Assembly (NCBI GenBank): GCA_036679405.1
Contig: JAVBVZ010000034.1
Coordinates: forward strand, 1 to 64,000
Origin: JAEYKI01 sp036679405
GTDB taxonomy: Bacteria > Bacillota > Clostridia > Christensenellales > Christensenellaceae
DNA length: 64,000 bases
Reading direction: 5' to 3'
The notes beneath the pieces are model-generated. The model had not been told where the DNA came from, made no database searches, and saw only the letters and a program-made list of their open reading frames with translations. Shown here in pieces: positions 18,041 to 26,796 of this stretch. The position numbers and the translations under genes were made by a program. The first letter of the stretch is position 1; every line of letters begins with the position of its first letter.

Positions 18041-18256
18041 TTATCTTTTGGGGGATCCGTCTTCAAGAATTGCCTGCACTCTTCCCACGGCATCTTGTTC
18101 CATCAGCATGACTTTGATGCCATGCGGATGATATGCGCTCTTTGTCAGTATGCGTTTGACGTGTCCTCGTGTCAGCGCACCTGTACGCTGGTCTTTTTTG
18201 AGAACAATATCCACCAGCGCACCCATACGGATATCCGTTCTGTTTTTTCCGTCCAT
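18041..18256 (-). CDS. ywbE: YwbE family protein (DUF2196)
   Basis: The 71-residue basic protein starts MDGKNRTDIRMG after GAGGGAGGAAGAAGAAA. The conserved core runs RTDIRMGALVDIVLKKDQ, TGALTRGHVKRILT and HPHGIKVML. That is the typical YwbE pattern, a short SH3-like basic fold of unknown function that may bind nucleic acid. It follows a membrane protein gene by 23 bp and shares its transcript, ending at the terminator downstream. Confidence 0.85.
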   Translation of the reverse strand: MDGKNRTDIRMGALVDIVLKKDQRTGALTRGHVKRILTKSAYHPHGIKVMLMEQDAVGRVQAILEDGSPKR

Positions 18257-18279
18257 TTTCTTCTTCCTCCCTCTGCCGC

Positions 18280-19029
18280 TTAATAAACCACCACGGACTT
18301 CTTTTCCAAAAACGGATTTTTCCGTACCGCCAGTGAAAAGAGGTACGGATACTTGCCCTGCATGTGTTCCATATAATAAAGCCATTCCGTTACCAGCAGA
18401 CGGTAAGCGCGCTCCAGATCTCCTGCAAGATGCTTAAGGTCGGATATCGGAGACAGGCCGATATCTTCCCGGTTTTGGATTTCGTCCATTAGATGATAAA
18501 CGGCCCACAACATAGATGTAAACCGGCTGTTTTCCAAAAGATTGGGGTTGGAAAACATATCCAGCAGATTCCGTTTGTTTTCATAAAGAAAATCTCCAAG
18601 CCCTTTAAGGTCCCCTTTTAAGCTCTCCACCTGAAAAGGATAGCTCGCAACCACTCCAGCCGCATTTAAAAAATCACGGTGCGTGGAGGACGGGCCTAAA
18701 TCGAGCGTGTTTTTAAGCGCATCCATATTTGTAATAAACGCGGTAGTCCTTTTAATGGTTTCCACACCCATTTCACTGAAAAAAGCACCGACCAATACGT
18801 TGAGCTGTTCCATCTTCTCACTTTTTTCCCGCGCTTTTATAATGCTTTCCAAAATCATCGTCACCAGCAGCACTTCCAGCGGCAAAAACGCCAGGTCCTG
18901 AAACAGCAGGAATCCCGCTTCTTCCGGCCGGTGGTACACATTATTCTGTTCCCAGAAAAAAAGGGCCGTAATTGCAATCAAAGCCGCTGCAAAAATAATT
19001 TTGTTTCTGTTCATTTTTAAATACTTCAT
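18280..19029 (-). CDS. Membrane-anchored protein of unknown function
   Basis: I do not recognise this 249-residue protein. Two hydrophobic helices lie near the N-terminus (about 11-25 and 42-60), followed by a cytoplasmic, mostly helical domain of about 185 residues with coiled-coil character (KAREKSEKMEQ) and many Leu/Phe. It ends in a basic tail (RKNPFLEKKS). The start may be the first Met or the sixth (MNRNK), and the ribosome site is weak. It lies 24 bp after a nitroreductase gene and 23 bp before ywbE, so the three may form one operon. Confidence 0.6.
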   Translation of the reverse strand: MKYLKMNRNKIIFAAALIAITALFFWEQNNVYHRPEEAGFLLFQDLAFLPLEVLLVTMILESIIKAREKSEKMEQLNVLVGAFFSEMGVETIKRTTAFITNMDALKNTLDLGPSSTHRDFLNAAGVVASYPFQVESLKGDLKGLGDFLYENKRNLLDMFSNPNLLENSRFTSMLWAVYHLMDEIQNREDIGLSPISDLKHLAGDLERAYRLLVTEWLYYMEHMQGKYPYLFSLAVRKNPFLEKKSVVVY

Positions 19030-19053
19030 ATTCTTCTTTTTTTCCTTTATATA

Positions 19054-19887
19054 TTATTCATCCGCCTGCGGTTCACGCCAGGTCAGCACATATTCAAGGC
19101 CGTCCGTCTTAACGCCGGCGACTTCTTCAAACCGGCCTTTCAGCCCATTTTCCTGCGCCGTGAGCTCAAAATGACACATTGCAATTCCAACATCGTTTCT
19201 GGAAACGTCGATGGGCAGCCCTGCATACCCGCTTGAACGTTCTATGCAAAAATGCAGATTCTGCCCGTCTACAATGACCCGCCATGGCTGTTTGTTGGCC
19301 GCGGAAGGCGCAAGACGAACCATTTCGAGCGGCAGGGCAAACGCGCCCGCCTCTTCCGGCGAAAGTGGCACTCCCCGCATCTCTCTGAAAAAAAGCCGTT
19401 CCCAGGGCTTGCGTTTATTGGCCCGGACAACCATCCGCACCAGCCCTTCCTTAAATCCCGGTTGTCTTGCATATCCCACCGGAGAGACCACGGCGAGCAC
19501 TTCGTTTCGAGAGAGGTTCAGTTTTTCCTCAAAAGCTTTGTTCTGGCCGCCCACCAGCCAGCAGGTTCCAAGGCCCAGGCCGGTCGCAAAAAGGATGATT
19601 TTTTCAAACGCATAGCCAAAATCTTCAATATGCAAAGCATTTTTGTCGGCAATCCCCACAATGTAATCCTTAACGCCGGATATCATTGCGTAGGAGCCTA
19701 CTTTTCCGCCGGCCTCCATTGCGTCGATCCGCACAAAGCGCGCAGGAATCTTCTTTGCCTCCATTGTGCTTTGATCAAGATACGCATCCAGCTTTTGCAT
19801 GATCTCACCCGGCACCGCCTGCTCTCCGAAAGTCCGGCAGGAACGCCGGAGACGGATCAGTTCTTCATACGTTTTCTTGTTTTCCAC
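19054..19887 (-). CDS. Nitroreductase family protein (TM1586-like)
   Basis: The 277-residue flavoprotein belongs to the single-chain double-domain nitroreductase class (TM1586 type). The N-terminal RRSCRTFGEQ is the usual RRSxRxF FMN-phosphate motif. LGTCWLVGG and APSAANKQPWRVIV mark the second half. Members bind FMN and reduce nitro compounds, quinones or other acceptors with NAD(P)H; the physiological substrate is unknown. The start is GTG after AAGGGGGGATTGAT. It is first in a probable operon with a membrane protein and ywbE. Confidence 0.85.
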   Translation of the reverse strand: MENKKTYEELIRLRRSCRTFGEQAVPGEIMQKLDAYLDQSTMEAKKIPARFVRIDAMEAGGKVGSYAMISGVKDYIVGIADKNALHIEDFGYAFEKIILFATGLGLGTCWLVGGQNKAFEEKLNLSRNEVLAVVSPVGYARQPGFKEGLVRMVVRANKRKPWERLFFREMRGVPLSPEEAGAFALPLEMVRLAPSAANKQPWRVIVDGQNLHFCIERSSGYAGLPIDVSRNDVGIAMCHFELTAQENGLKGRFEEVAGVKTDGLEYVLTWREPQADE

Positions 19888-19991
19888 ATCAATCCCCCCT
19901 TAAAATACATACGGCTTCATTTATATGTATTCTCTTCATGTTTATCATAAACATAAAATCCGCTTTTTTGCAATCAAAAAAATTTGTCTAT

Positions 19992-20018
19992 AAAAAAGAC
20001 GCCCGAAAGGGCGTTTTT
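19992..20018. terminator. Bidirectional terminator
   Basis: AAAAAAGACGCCC-GAAA-GGGCGTTTTT with a GNRA loop. On the minus strand it ends the NYN/LOTUS gene. Confidence 0.85.
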
Positions 20019-20037
20019 AAATAATTTTATGCGTTTT

Positions 20038-20787
20038 TTATTCCTTATTGCGCACATAATTGTGATGCGTATTATTGTCGCCGATCTTGCGGCTTTGCAA
20101 TTCAAAAAGCTTCAGGGAAGCAATGAACGGCGTCAGCTTTGAAAAGCCGTAATTCCGCGTATCAAAATCCGGGAACCGGCGGCTCAGCGTACTGCCTACC
20201 GCACCCAGGCCTGCCCAGCCGTCTTCATCGGATATTTCCGTAATAATGGTCTTAAGGGCCTTGATGATTTCTTTTTTGCTGGACATGCCCGCTTTCTGTC
20301 CGTTCTTTTCAGAATCGTCGGCATGGCTCCTGCCCGGGCTTGAATTGGAGGATTCCAGCACTTCCAGATACTTAAATTTTTCACAGGCCGCAATAAACGG
20401 AGTGGGTGTTTTCTTTTCCCCCATACCGATCACCAGCATTCCTTCCTCCCGGAAACGCGCCGCAAGACGCGTAAAGTCACCGTCGCTCGAAACGATGCAA
20501 AACCCGTCCACACTCTTGGAATATAAAATATCCATCGCATCAATAATAAGAGCCGCATCGGTCGAATTTTTGCCGGTAGTATAATTATATTGCTGGATGG
20601 GGGTAATCGAATAACTCAAAAGCACATTTTTCCAGGACGTAAGCTGCGGCTTGGTCCAGTCTCCATATATCCTTTTATATGTCGGCGTGCCGTAATTTGA
20701 AATTTCGTCAAATATAAACTTAATATATTTTGAAGATACGTTGTCGGCGTCAATCAGGACGGCGATATTTTTATCGTTATTCTCCAT
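20038..20787 (-). CDS. NYN (LabA-like) domain protein with OST-HTH/LOTUS domain
   Basis: The 249-residue protein has an N-terminal NYN/PIN-like nuclease domain (about 5-145). Its acidic residues lie in AVLIDADNVS, NSTDAALIIDAMDI and IVSSDGDFTRLA, the conserved metal-binding positions. A low-complexity linker (about 148-170) leads to a C-terminal OST-HTH/LOTUS domain (about 172-240; DEDGWAGLGAVGSTL, DTRNYGFSKL), which usually binds RNA. It is probably a metal-dependent RNA-processing or degrading enzyme. The start follows AAGGAG. It is monocistronic, with a terminator right after the stop. Confidence 0.85.
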   Translation of the reverse strand: MENNDKNIAVLIDADNVSSKYIKFIFDEISNYGTPTYKRIYGDWTKPQLTSWKNVLLSYSITPIQQYNYTTGKNSTDAALIIDAMDILYSKSVDGFCIVSSDGDFTRLAARFREEGMLVIGMGEKKTPTPFIAACEKFKYLEVLESSNSSPGRSHADDSEKNGQKAGMSSKKEIIKALKTIITEISDEDGWAGLGAVGSTLSRRFPDFDTRNYGFSKLTPFIASLKLFELQSRKIGDNNTHHNYVRNKE

Positions 20788-20911
20788 ATAAAACTCCTTT
20801 GTATTCTATATAAAAAGTATAGCACAAATAAAAAGAACATAAAACCATTATCTGACGTTCCGGGCTTTGGCAACGCCCCGGAAGCCTTAGCCTGCAAAAA
20901 AGCGCAGCCGC

Positions 20912-20938
20912 AAAAAAACGCGCAAATGCGCGTTTTTC
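20912..20938 (-). terminator. Terminator after the HAAS-domain gene
   Basis: Minus-strand AACGCGCA-TT-TGCGCGTTTTTTT at the end of the PadR/HAAS operon. Confidence 0.85.
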
Positions 20939-20939
20939 A

Positions 20940-21971
20940 TTATATTCGTCTTTTTTCCGATACACTGCTTTTTACCGCCCGGACAAATACAGTGACCGTA
21001 TCCACAATGAATCCAAGAATGACCAGCCCAACCAATACTTTGATGAAAATATTCAAATAATAAGCCAGATTGAAGTCCGGAGACATACCGAACGCCTGTA
21101 TGGAAGTAAGCGTGTATGCAAGATCCGGGTTCCATGTGGTGGGCGCGGTCAAAAGGGCAATGGATGTAATCATGGAAAAAACATTCACTACCGAAATCCC
21201 CGCCGCTAGTTTTAAATTGTATTTTCCAAACAGCAGACGGATAAATTCCTTCGCCAGGCCGAGCGCAAAGACAAAATTAAATACCACCACCGTCTCGCTC
21301 CAGTTAGAAAGATCAAAAACCGGTACAACGGTGAGTGTTTCTCCCGGAACATATACGCTGAATATCTCAGGCGCAACATTGAAAAGAATCATGACCAGCA
21401 GGGTGAAAACCATGGCGGCAATAGGCTCCGAACGTTTGATCGTCTCCTTTTCCAAGGGTATGGGCGGCAGATCGGAAGGCTTCCATCCGCTGTCCGGAAA
21501 TTTGATTTTCTTTTTATTGTAGCGCTCCACCAGCGCAAACCCCAGCGTCAGCCATGCAAAGGCCTGCAACAACGCCATGAACATGGACGCAAAAAATTCT
21601 GCGATCCCCGCGGCAATATTTACAGGCGGCGAAGTCGCAAACCCAACCGCCAGAGCAATCGCCATTCCAAGAGCGGTCGCTCCCAAAACGATTTTTAAGA
21701 TAAAAATATAAAGTGCAAAATATTCCGGACCGATCAAATGCTGTTTTGCATCCCTGTATTTGTCCGCCAATACGGACGGACGGCCCAGTTCTGTCAGCAC
21801 CGCGTCGATATCTTCACTGCCCGGATGAACGCTCCGCTCTGAAAGCATGTCGTCTATCAGACCCGAAAGCTCTTTTTTGATTTCTTCCCGCTGATCGGCG
21901 GGAAGACGTTTTATGACCTGGTAGATATACCGTTCGGTCATATCCGCAATATATTTTTCCTGGTTTTCCAT
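20940..21971 (-). CDS. HAAS-domain (DUF1700-like) multi-pass membrane protein
   Basis: The 343-residue protein starts with a cytoplasmic HAAS helical domain (about 1-75; YIYQVIKRLPADQREEIKKEL, DAVLTELGRP). Six or seven membrane helices spread from about 85 to 335 follow. HAAS/DUF1700 membrane proteins are typically co-transcribed with PadR regulators and act with them in membrane-stress or antibiotic responses. Here the padR gene lies 4 bp upstream in the same operon. The ribosome site is GGGGAGTGAGAGG. The precise function is unknown. Confidence 0.8.
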   Translation of the reverse strand: MENQEKYIADMTERYIYQVIKRLPADQREEIKKELSGLIDDMLSERSVHPGSEDIDAVLTELGRPSVLADKYRDAKQHLIGPEYFALYIFILKIVLGATALGMAIALAVGFATSPPVNIAAGIAEFFASMFMALLQAFAWLTLGFALVERYNKKKIKFPDSGWKPSDLPPIPLEKETIKRSEPIAAMVFTLLVMILFNVAPEIFSVYVPGETLTVVPVFDLSNWSETVVVFNFVFALGLAKEFIRLLFGKYNLKLAAGISVVNVFSMITSIALLTAPTTWNPDLAYTLTSIQAFGMSPDFNLAYYLNIFIKVLVGLVILGFIVDTVTVFVRAVKSSVSEKRRI

Positions 21972-21975
21972 CCTC

Positions 21976-22317
21976 TCACTCCCCGCTTTTGAGCAATTCG
22001 TTCATTCCGTCTACCAATTTTGACCATTCTACGCAAAGGCGCTCATACACTTTCTGCCCCTTTGCACTCAGTTTATAATATTTGCGCGGTTTGCTTCCGC
22101 CCACTTCCCATTCACCGCTTAAAAGTCCCTGCTTTTCCAGACGGCGCAACAGCGGATACAAGGTGCCCGCTTCTATCCTGATATTCATGTCATCCAAAGT
22201 CTGCAGCAGCGAATACCCGTATGTAGGCCGGGAAAGCTGACTTAACACGCTTAATACCAGTGTTCCTCTCCGAAGTTCCAGCAGTAAGTTCTCCACAATC
22301 TCGTCCCGGTCATCCAT
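21976..22317 (-). CDS. PadR family transcriptional regulator
   Basis: The 113-residue winged-helix protein starts MDDRDEIVENLL after AAGGTGGTGA. PadR hallmarks are RRGTLVLSVLSQL, TYGYSLLQTL, IEAGTLYPLLRRLEKQGLL and SGGSKPRKYYKLS-like wing residues (VGGSKPRKYYKLSAKG). It is expected to bind as a dimer to a short dyad and repress its own operon. A TGTAT-N3-ATACA dyad lies between the -35 and -10 of its promoter. The second gene encodes a HAAS membrane partner. Confidence 0.92.
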   Translation of the reverse strand: MDDRDEIVENLLLELRRGTLVLSVLSQLSRPTYGYSLLQTLDDMNIRIEAGTLYPLLRRLEKQGLLSGEWEVGGSKPRKYYKLSAKGQKVYERLCVEWSKLVDGMNELLKSGE

Positions 22318-22338
22318 ATGTATCACCACCTTGTTTTG

Positions 22339-22368
22339 ATTATACTGTATGATATACACTATTGTCAA
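22339..22368 (-). promoter_or_regulatory. PadR operon promoter with internal operator
   Basis: Minus-strand TTGACA (22363-22368), an 18-bp spacer, and TATAAT (22339-22344). The spacer holds the inverted repeat TGTAT-GAT-ATACA (22346-22358), placed to block RNA polymerase. This fits PadR autoregulation. Confidence 0.8.
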
Positions 22369-22416
22369 TAATTTAATATTATTTTTTTTATATTATTATA
22401 ATATTAAAGACTCCTG

Positions 22417-22445
22417 TTGTTATCCATCCCATAATATGGTATATT
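22417..22445 (+). promoter_or_regulatory. Candidate promoter of the pilin-like gene
   Basis: TTGTTA, a 17-bp spacer, and TATATT, about 35 bp upstream of the start codon. Confidence 0.5.
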
Positions 22446-22479
22446 AATGAATGGTTTACAGCGCAAGGGGGGATTTGCC

Positions 22480-23049
22480 ATGAAACGGAAAAAAGCTTTT
22501 ACATTAATTGAGCTGATTGTGGTCATTGCGATTATCGGTGCACTGATCGCCATACTGGTTCCTACCATGAACGGGTTTGTGGACGATGCCCGAGAGACGG
22601 TGCTTGAAGCAAACAGCCGGGGCATTGAGGCCTTTTTGATGGCATCCTCTCTCCGCTTTGATTCAGACCATCTTTTTGCAAATTCAACCGACTCGGGAAC
22701 GGGGGATCCGGAAGACCAAACCTATTTGAGCCGTTATCTGGAAACCTACTTTGAACAGGCAGGCTACGGCAAAAACAATTTCTCCATTAAAAACCCTTTT
22801 TCCGGCAAAACCGGCGTGCTGAATTACAGTACCTATAAACTGGGCAGCGCCTACCGCCAGTTGGCCATGGTCATTTCCAACAATTCAGACCTGAAATATG
22901 AAAATTCCCTGTCCGCTTCAACCGGAAAGACCTACCTCAGGGGCTCTCTCATTGTTTATATGAGTAACGGTGACCCCACCGTTCAAATTTATTACATTGA
23001 TAAAGACGGCAATAAATCTGACACGGTTTACTCCTACAGTATTGAATAA
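22480..23049 (+). CDS. Type IV pilin-like protein with prepilin N-terminus
   Basis: The 189-residue protein starts MKRKKAFTLIELIVVIAIIGALIA, a class III signal. A short basic leader is followed by A/FTLIELIVVIAIIG, with the conserved Glu at +5 and a hydrophobic helix for filament packing. The remaining 150 residues form a hydrophilic head rich in Ser, Tyr and Asn. Cleavage would need a prepilin peptidase, and neither that nor any pilus ATPase or platform gene lies in the window. The ribosome site AAGGGGGG supports this ATG over the one eleven codons upstream. It is one of the few plus-strand genes, monocistronic and followed by a terminator. It could be a minor pilin or a pseudopilin acting with genes elsewhere. 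Confidence 0.85.
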   Translation: MKRKKAFTLIELIVVIAIIGALIAILVPTMNGFVDDARETVLEANSRGIEAFLMASSLRFDSDHLFANSTDSGTGDPEDQTYLSRYLETYFEQAGYGKNNFSIKNPFSGKTGVLNYSTYKLGSAYRQLAMVISNNSDLKYENSLSASTGKTYLRGSLIVYMSNGDPTVQIYYIDKDGNKSDTVYSYSIE

Positions 23050-23061
23050 ATTTTTTAAAAC

Positions 23062-23088
23062 AAAAAAGCATGTTGCCATGCTTTTTTT
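23062..23088. terminator. Terminator after the pilin-like gene
   Basis: AAAAAAGCATG-TTGC-CATGCTTTTTTT. It serves the pilin-like gene and may also stop the convergent DUF3892-like gene. Confidence 0.85.
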
Positions 23089-23152
23089 ATTTTCGTTGCG
23101 CCCAACCCTCTTTATTCAGAATTATATATTACTGTTGGAAAACCAGCGGGTT

Positions 23153-23416
23153 TTACTCATAAACGATCGGCAGTCTTTCCAGAATATCGGCGATTGTGTC
23201 GTCCGACAAAGGCCGCGTATGTTTTCCGCTCCCGGATCTCGCCAGATCCTCGCCTTGCTGTCTGGATATGATTTTCCCGTCAAAAAGTTTGTATCCGGTC
23301 ACTTCGTTTCCGCATTTCACCGCAGCCACGATCATCCGCACGCCATTGGGACTGACCTTTTTCAAATCAGGAGAGGCAGCCAGATTCCGCTTCCTGATTT
23401 CATCCATATATGTCAT
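23153..23416 (-). CDS. Small DUF3892-like protein
   Basis: The 87-residue protein starts after AAAGGGGAGCTTTGTT. The core (VRMIVAAVKCGNEVTGYKLFDGK, ISRQQGEDLARSG) resembles DUF3892, a short beta-rich domain in which a ligand-like Y-x-L-x-DG phrase is conserved. The function is unknown. It is convergent with the pilin-like gene and stands alone. Confidence 0.6.
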   Translation of the reverse strand: MTYMDEIRKRNLAASPDLKKVSPNGVRMIVAAVKCGNEVTGYKLFDGKIISRQQGEDLARSGSGKHTRPLSDDTIADILERLPIVYE

Positions 23417-23564
23417 AACAAAGCTCCCCTTTCTCTTTATTTACGATATTAAGATTCCTCTTCGCAAGAATTCACCTTAAGTTCATTGTATTGCATCAGC
23501 CGTTTCGTGCGATATCCTATTCATGTATGATCATTGCCTAATCCTACAATATCATGTTTAATGA

Positions 23565-23594
23565 TTGTTTATTCCCCGCAAGCAATGGTATGAT
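23565..23594 (+). promoter_or_regulatory. Candidate promoter of the AraC-family gene
   Basis: TTGTTT (23565-23570), an 18-bp spacer, and TATGAT (23589-23594), about 30 bp upstream of the start. Confidence 0.55.
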
Positions 23595-23624
23595 TAAAAT
23601 ATAAAAAATCAGGAAAGATCCAAG

Positions 23625-24554
23625 ATGAGCAAAGAAATGATAGATTATAAAATGTTGGAATATCAAAAAAAATTTGCCCGGCTCATTGCACGTCACGCGG
23701 ATTCGGACGGTACCTTTACCACATCCATATCCTCCCTGCGCCTTATCCGTTCATCCAGCATATCCGAACCGCTGCGCCACCTCGTTGAGCCTTCCCTGTA
23801 TATGGTCGCACAAGGCTCCAAACTGGTTGTGCTTGCAAATGAAAGCTACCAGTATGATCCGGCGACATATCTTGTTGCCTCCGTGCTCCTGCCAATTACA
23901 GGCCAAATCATAAGCGCCACCCCGCAGGAACCGTTTCTCAGTATTCAGCTTAGTTTCACGACGGATGAAATTCTCGATATTTTAAAAAATTCAGATTTAG
24001 GCTGGAACAAACAAACAGATTGCGGGCGCGGCATAATGGTAAACAAATCCAACGCCGGTCTTTTGGACGCAATCATACGGCTGATGCAATTGCTGGATAC
24101 GCCGTCGGATATTTCCGTTTTGGCTCCGCTGATCATCCGGGAGGTTCTCTACCGAATATTAAAGGACGATCATGGAAATCTTGTCAAACAGTTCGCTATA
24201 ATCGGCAGCCAGGCGCGATCGATCGAAAAAGTGATTCATCTTATCAGCAATAATTTTTCCAAACCTTTGCGCATTGCAACCCTGGCCAGGGAAGTAAATA
24301 TGAGCCCTTCCTCTTTGCATAATCACTTTAAAAAAGTAACCACGATGAGTCCCCTGCAGTATCAAAAACAAATACGGCTACAGGAGGCCCGTCGTTTATT
24401 GCTTTCAGAAACGTTGGATGCTGCAGATGTGAGCTTTCAGGTCGGTTATGAAAGCCCCTCGCAATTCAGCCGTGAATACGCCAGAATGTTCGGGCTTCCC
24501 CCAATAAGCGACATTAACCGTCTCCGGCATTCATTAAACGCCAAATTACTTTAA
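23625..24554 (+). CDS. AraC family transcriptional regulator
   Basis: The 309-residue regulator has an N-terminal AraC_N-type cupin sensor (about 30-180; EPLRHLVEPSLYMVAQGSK is the usual opening phrase). A C-terminal pair of helix-turn-helix motifs (about 205-300; LRIATLAREVNMSPSSLHNHF and ADVSFQVGYESPSQFSREYARMFG) completes it. AraC_N members commonly control a neighbouring oxidoreductase or efflux gene, but no such gene is adjacent here, so the target is unknown. The ribosome site is AGGAAAG. It is transcribed alone and convergent with the YyaL-like gene. Confidence 0.9.
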   Translation: MSKEMIDYKMLEYQKKFARLIARHADSDGTFTTSISSLRLIRSSSISEPLRHLVEPSLYMVAQGSKLVVLANESYQYDPATYLVASVLLPITGQIISATPQEPFLSIQLSFTTDEILDILKNSDLGWNKQTDCGRGIMVNKSNAGLLDAIIRLMQLLDTPSDISVLAPLIIREVLYRILKDDHGNLVKQFAIIGSQARSIEKVIHLISNNFSKPLRIATLAREVNMSPSSLHNHFKKVTTMSPLQYQKQIRLQEARRLLLSETLDAADVSFQVGYESPSQFSREYARMFGLPPISDINRLRHSLNAKLL

Positions 24555-24625
24555 ATCCGCATTTCCTCCGTATATAAAAACGCCTCTTCGGTAAAACCGT
24601 GCGTACAATTACTGCAAAATCCTAT

Positions 24626-24651
24626 AAAAAAAACATGTTTCCATGTTTTTT
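24626..24651. terminator. Bidirectional terminator between convergent genes
   Basis: AAAAAACATG...CATGTTTTTT separates the AraC-family gene from the minus-strand YyaL-like gene. Confidence 0.8.
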
Positions 24652-26656
24652 ATTCCTTTTTCAGTTGTTGTAAAAGCGCCGATTCATTAGTCACCGGTGG
24701 CAGGCAGGTATACCCGCGGCAGACATATGCAACACTTTTTCCTTTTTGAAACGCAAAAGCGCTAAAATACTCTTTTAAATTTTCAGGAAGTTCTTCACCG
24801 GCAATCAGCGGCACAGTCAGTGCACCCGATTTTCGCGCGCTTAAAACCATATCCGCCATATCCGTTTTGTTTTCGGCCCTCACAACCACACGCGGCTCAT
24901 CTTTCCCTTTTCTCAAAAGCGCACGCATCATGTAAGCAAACGCCGCCGGATTTCCTGCCGCATCCCCCGCAAACGCGGCAATAATTTTTTCCGCTCTGTC
25001 CGCAAAGTTACTATCACCCATAAGCGCGTACATCCAGATCAGATTTTCCGCCTGCACGGAGTTTGCGGAAGGTACGGCGCCGTCGTAGCCTGTCCGGGTT
25101 TTTGCAATCAGTTTTTCGGCGTTGCTTCCCGAAAAAAACAGCGCGCCGCTTTTTTCATCTGTAAACAAATCCGCCAATATACCGCTCAGCAAAACGGCCT
25201 TTGAGAGGTATACAGGTTTACCTGTAGCGGCAAACAGTTCCAGCAGGCCCCATATGACATAGGCATAATCGTCCGCATGGCCGGGGTTTTTCGCCACACC
25301 TTCCCGCCAGGAAGAAAACAGCATTCCGCGTGCATCCATCATGTTTTGGAACAAAAAGCGCCAGATCTGCTCCGCCGTTTCCACCAGCGCCGCTTCACCG
25401 AGCACCTGTCCCGCAAAGGCGAACGCCGCCATGCTAAGGCCGTTCCAACAGGCAAGGACTTTGTCGTCCAAAAAAGGATGCGGCCGCTGCTCGCGCGCGG
25501 CAAAAAGAGCAGCGCGTTCTTTTGAAAAGTCCGGTATCCCGGAAAAAGAGGGACGGCTTTGGATCAGGCTTAAAATATTCTTTTTTTCAAAATTTCCTTC
25601 TTCCGTAATGCCGTATTGTATGCAAAAAGCATCTGCCCTCTCTCCCAAAATTTCTTTTACTTCCTGCCGCGTCCACAGGTAAAACCTTCCTTCCTCCCCT
25701 TCCGCATCCGCATCTTCCGCCGTATAAAACCCGCCTTCGGGCGACTGCAGTACCCGCGACATATACGCAAGCGTTTCCCGCGCGGTCTCGCCAAAACGTT
25801 TCTCCCCCGTTTCGCAGAAAGCCTGCGCATAAGTATAAGCTAAAAGGGCGTTGTCATAGAGCATTTTTTCAAAATGAGGCGCCAGCCACCGGCGGTCGGT
25901 AGAATAACGGCAAAATCCGCCTCCAATATGATCGTGCACTCCGCCCCGGTCCATTGCATCCAGCGTTTTTAACGCCATTTTTAAAGCATGCGGCTCTCCC
26001 TGCAACCCTGCATACCGCATCAAAAAAAGCAGCAGGTGCGGAGACGGAAATTTGGGCGCCGCTGAAAAACCGCCGAATTCCGTATCAAACCCCGCGGCCA
26101 GTGCGGCGTAGACGCGGCCGGGCAATTCTTCCGCCCCTTTTCCGCCGAGGTTTTCACGCGCATCCAGAAAATGCTGCACCGAGGCCGAAGCGGAAGCCAG
26201 CCCTGCGCGGTCTTCCGTCCAAAGATCCCGTATTTTTTGAAGCAGGCTTAAAAACCGGGCGTTTGTAAAATATGTTCCCGTGAAAAAAGGCCTGCCTTCC
26301 GCATCCATAAATACGGACAGCGGCCATCCACCGCTTCCTGTCATAGCCTGACACACATCCATATAAATGTGGTCGATATCCGGCCTCTCCTCCCGGTCTA
26401 CTTTAATACTGACAAACCCCTCGTTCAAGGCCCGGGCCGCCCGCTCGTCTTCAAAAGTTTCCCGCTCCATGACATGGCACCAATGGCAGGTGGAATACCC
26501 GATCGAAAGAAATACCGGTTTGTCTTCCGCTTTTGCTTTTGCGAAGGCTTCCTGCCCCCACGGGAACCAGTCCACCGGGTTGCGGGCATGCTGCAGGAGA
26601 TACGGAGATTTTTCAAAAATCAACCGGTTGGGCTTTTGATTTGAATCAGTCATCAT
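24650..26656 (-). CDS. YyaL-like thioredoxin/DUF255 protein
   Basis: The 668-residue protein begins NRLIFEKSPYLLQHARNPVDW and has a thioredoxin-like fold with the YSTCHWCHVM motif (CxxC about residue 58-61). An (alpha/alpha)6 glycosidase-like region (about 190-560; HDHIGGGFCRYSTD, HFEKMLYDNALL) follows. It is the DUF255/spermatogenesis-associated protein 20 family, of full normal length. The biochemical role is unsettled; a redox or sugar-binding role has been proposed. The ribosome site GGAGGATAAA precedes two adjacent Met codons. It is monocistronic. Confidence 0.92.
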   Translation of the reverse strand: MMTDSNQKPNRLIFEKSPYLLQHARNPVDWFPWGQEAFAKAKAEDKPVFLSIGYSTCHWCHVMERETFEDERAARALNEGFVSIKVDREERPDIDHIYMDVCQAMTGSGGWPLSVFMDAEGRPFFTGTYFTNARFLSLLQKIRDLWTEDRAGLASASASVQHFLDARENLGGKGAEELPGRVYAALAAGFDTEFGGFSAAPKFPSPHLLLFLMRYAGLQGEPHALKMALKTLDAMDRGGVHDHIGGGFCRYSTDRRWLAPHFEKMLYDNALLAYTYAQAFCETGEKRFGETARETLAYMSRVLQSPEGGFYTAEDADAEGEEGRFYLWTRQEVKEILGERADAFCIQYGITEEGNFEKKNILSLIQSRPSFSGIPDFSKERAALFAAREQRPHPFLDDKVLACWNGLSMAAFAFAGQVLGEAALVETAEQIWRFLFQNMMDARGMLFSSWREGVAKNPGHADDYAYVIWGLLELFAATGKPVYLSKAVLLSGILADLFTDEKSGALFFSGSNAEKLIAKTRTGYDGAVPSANSVQAENLIWMYALMGDSNFADRAEKIIAAFAGDAAGNPAAFAYMMRALLRKGKDEPRVVVRAENKTDMADMVLSARKSGALTVPLIAGEELPENLKEYFSAFAFQKGKSVAYVCRGYTCLPPVTNESALLQQLKKE

Positions 26657-26720
26657 TTTATCCTCCCCCTATTTTTTAACATGCCGGGCCCTTTTTCAAA
26701 CAACCATCTATACAACAAAA

Positions 26721-26755
26721 ACAAAAAGGCCGGTTTTTATTAAAATACCGGCCGG
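26721..26755 (-). terminator. Terminator after the FecCD-type importer operon
   Basis: Minus-strand GGCCGGTATTTT...AAAACCGGCC followed by TTTTTG. Confidence 0.85.
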
Positions 26756-26796
26756 GCTCCGCAGCTTGCAGAATATCTGCAAATTTATTTCATTCT

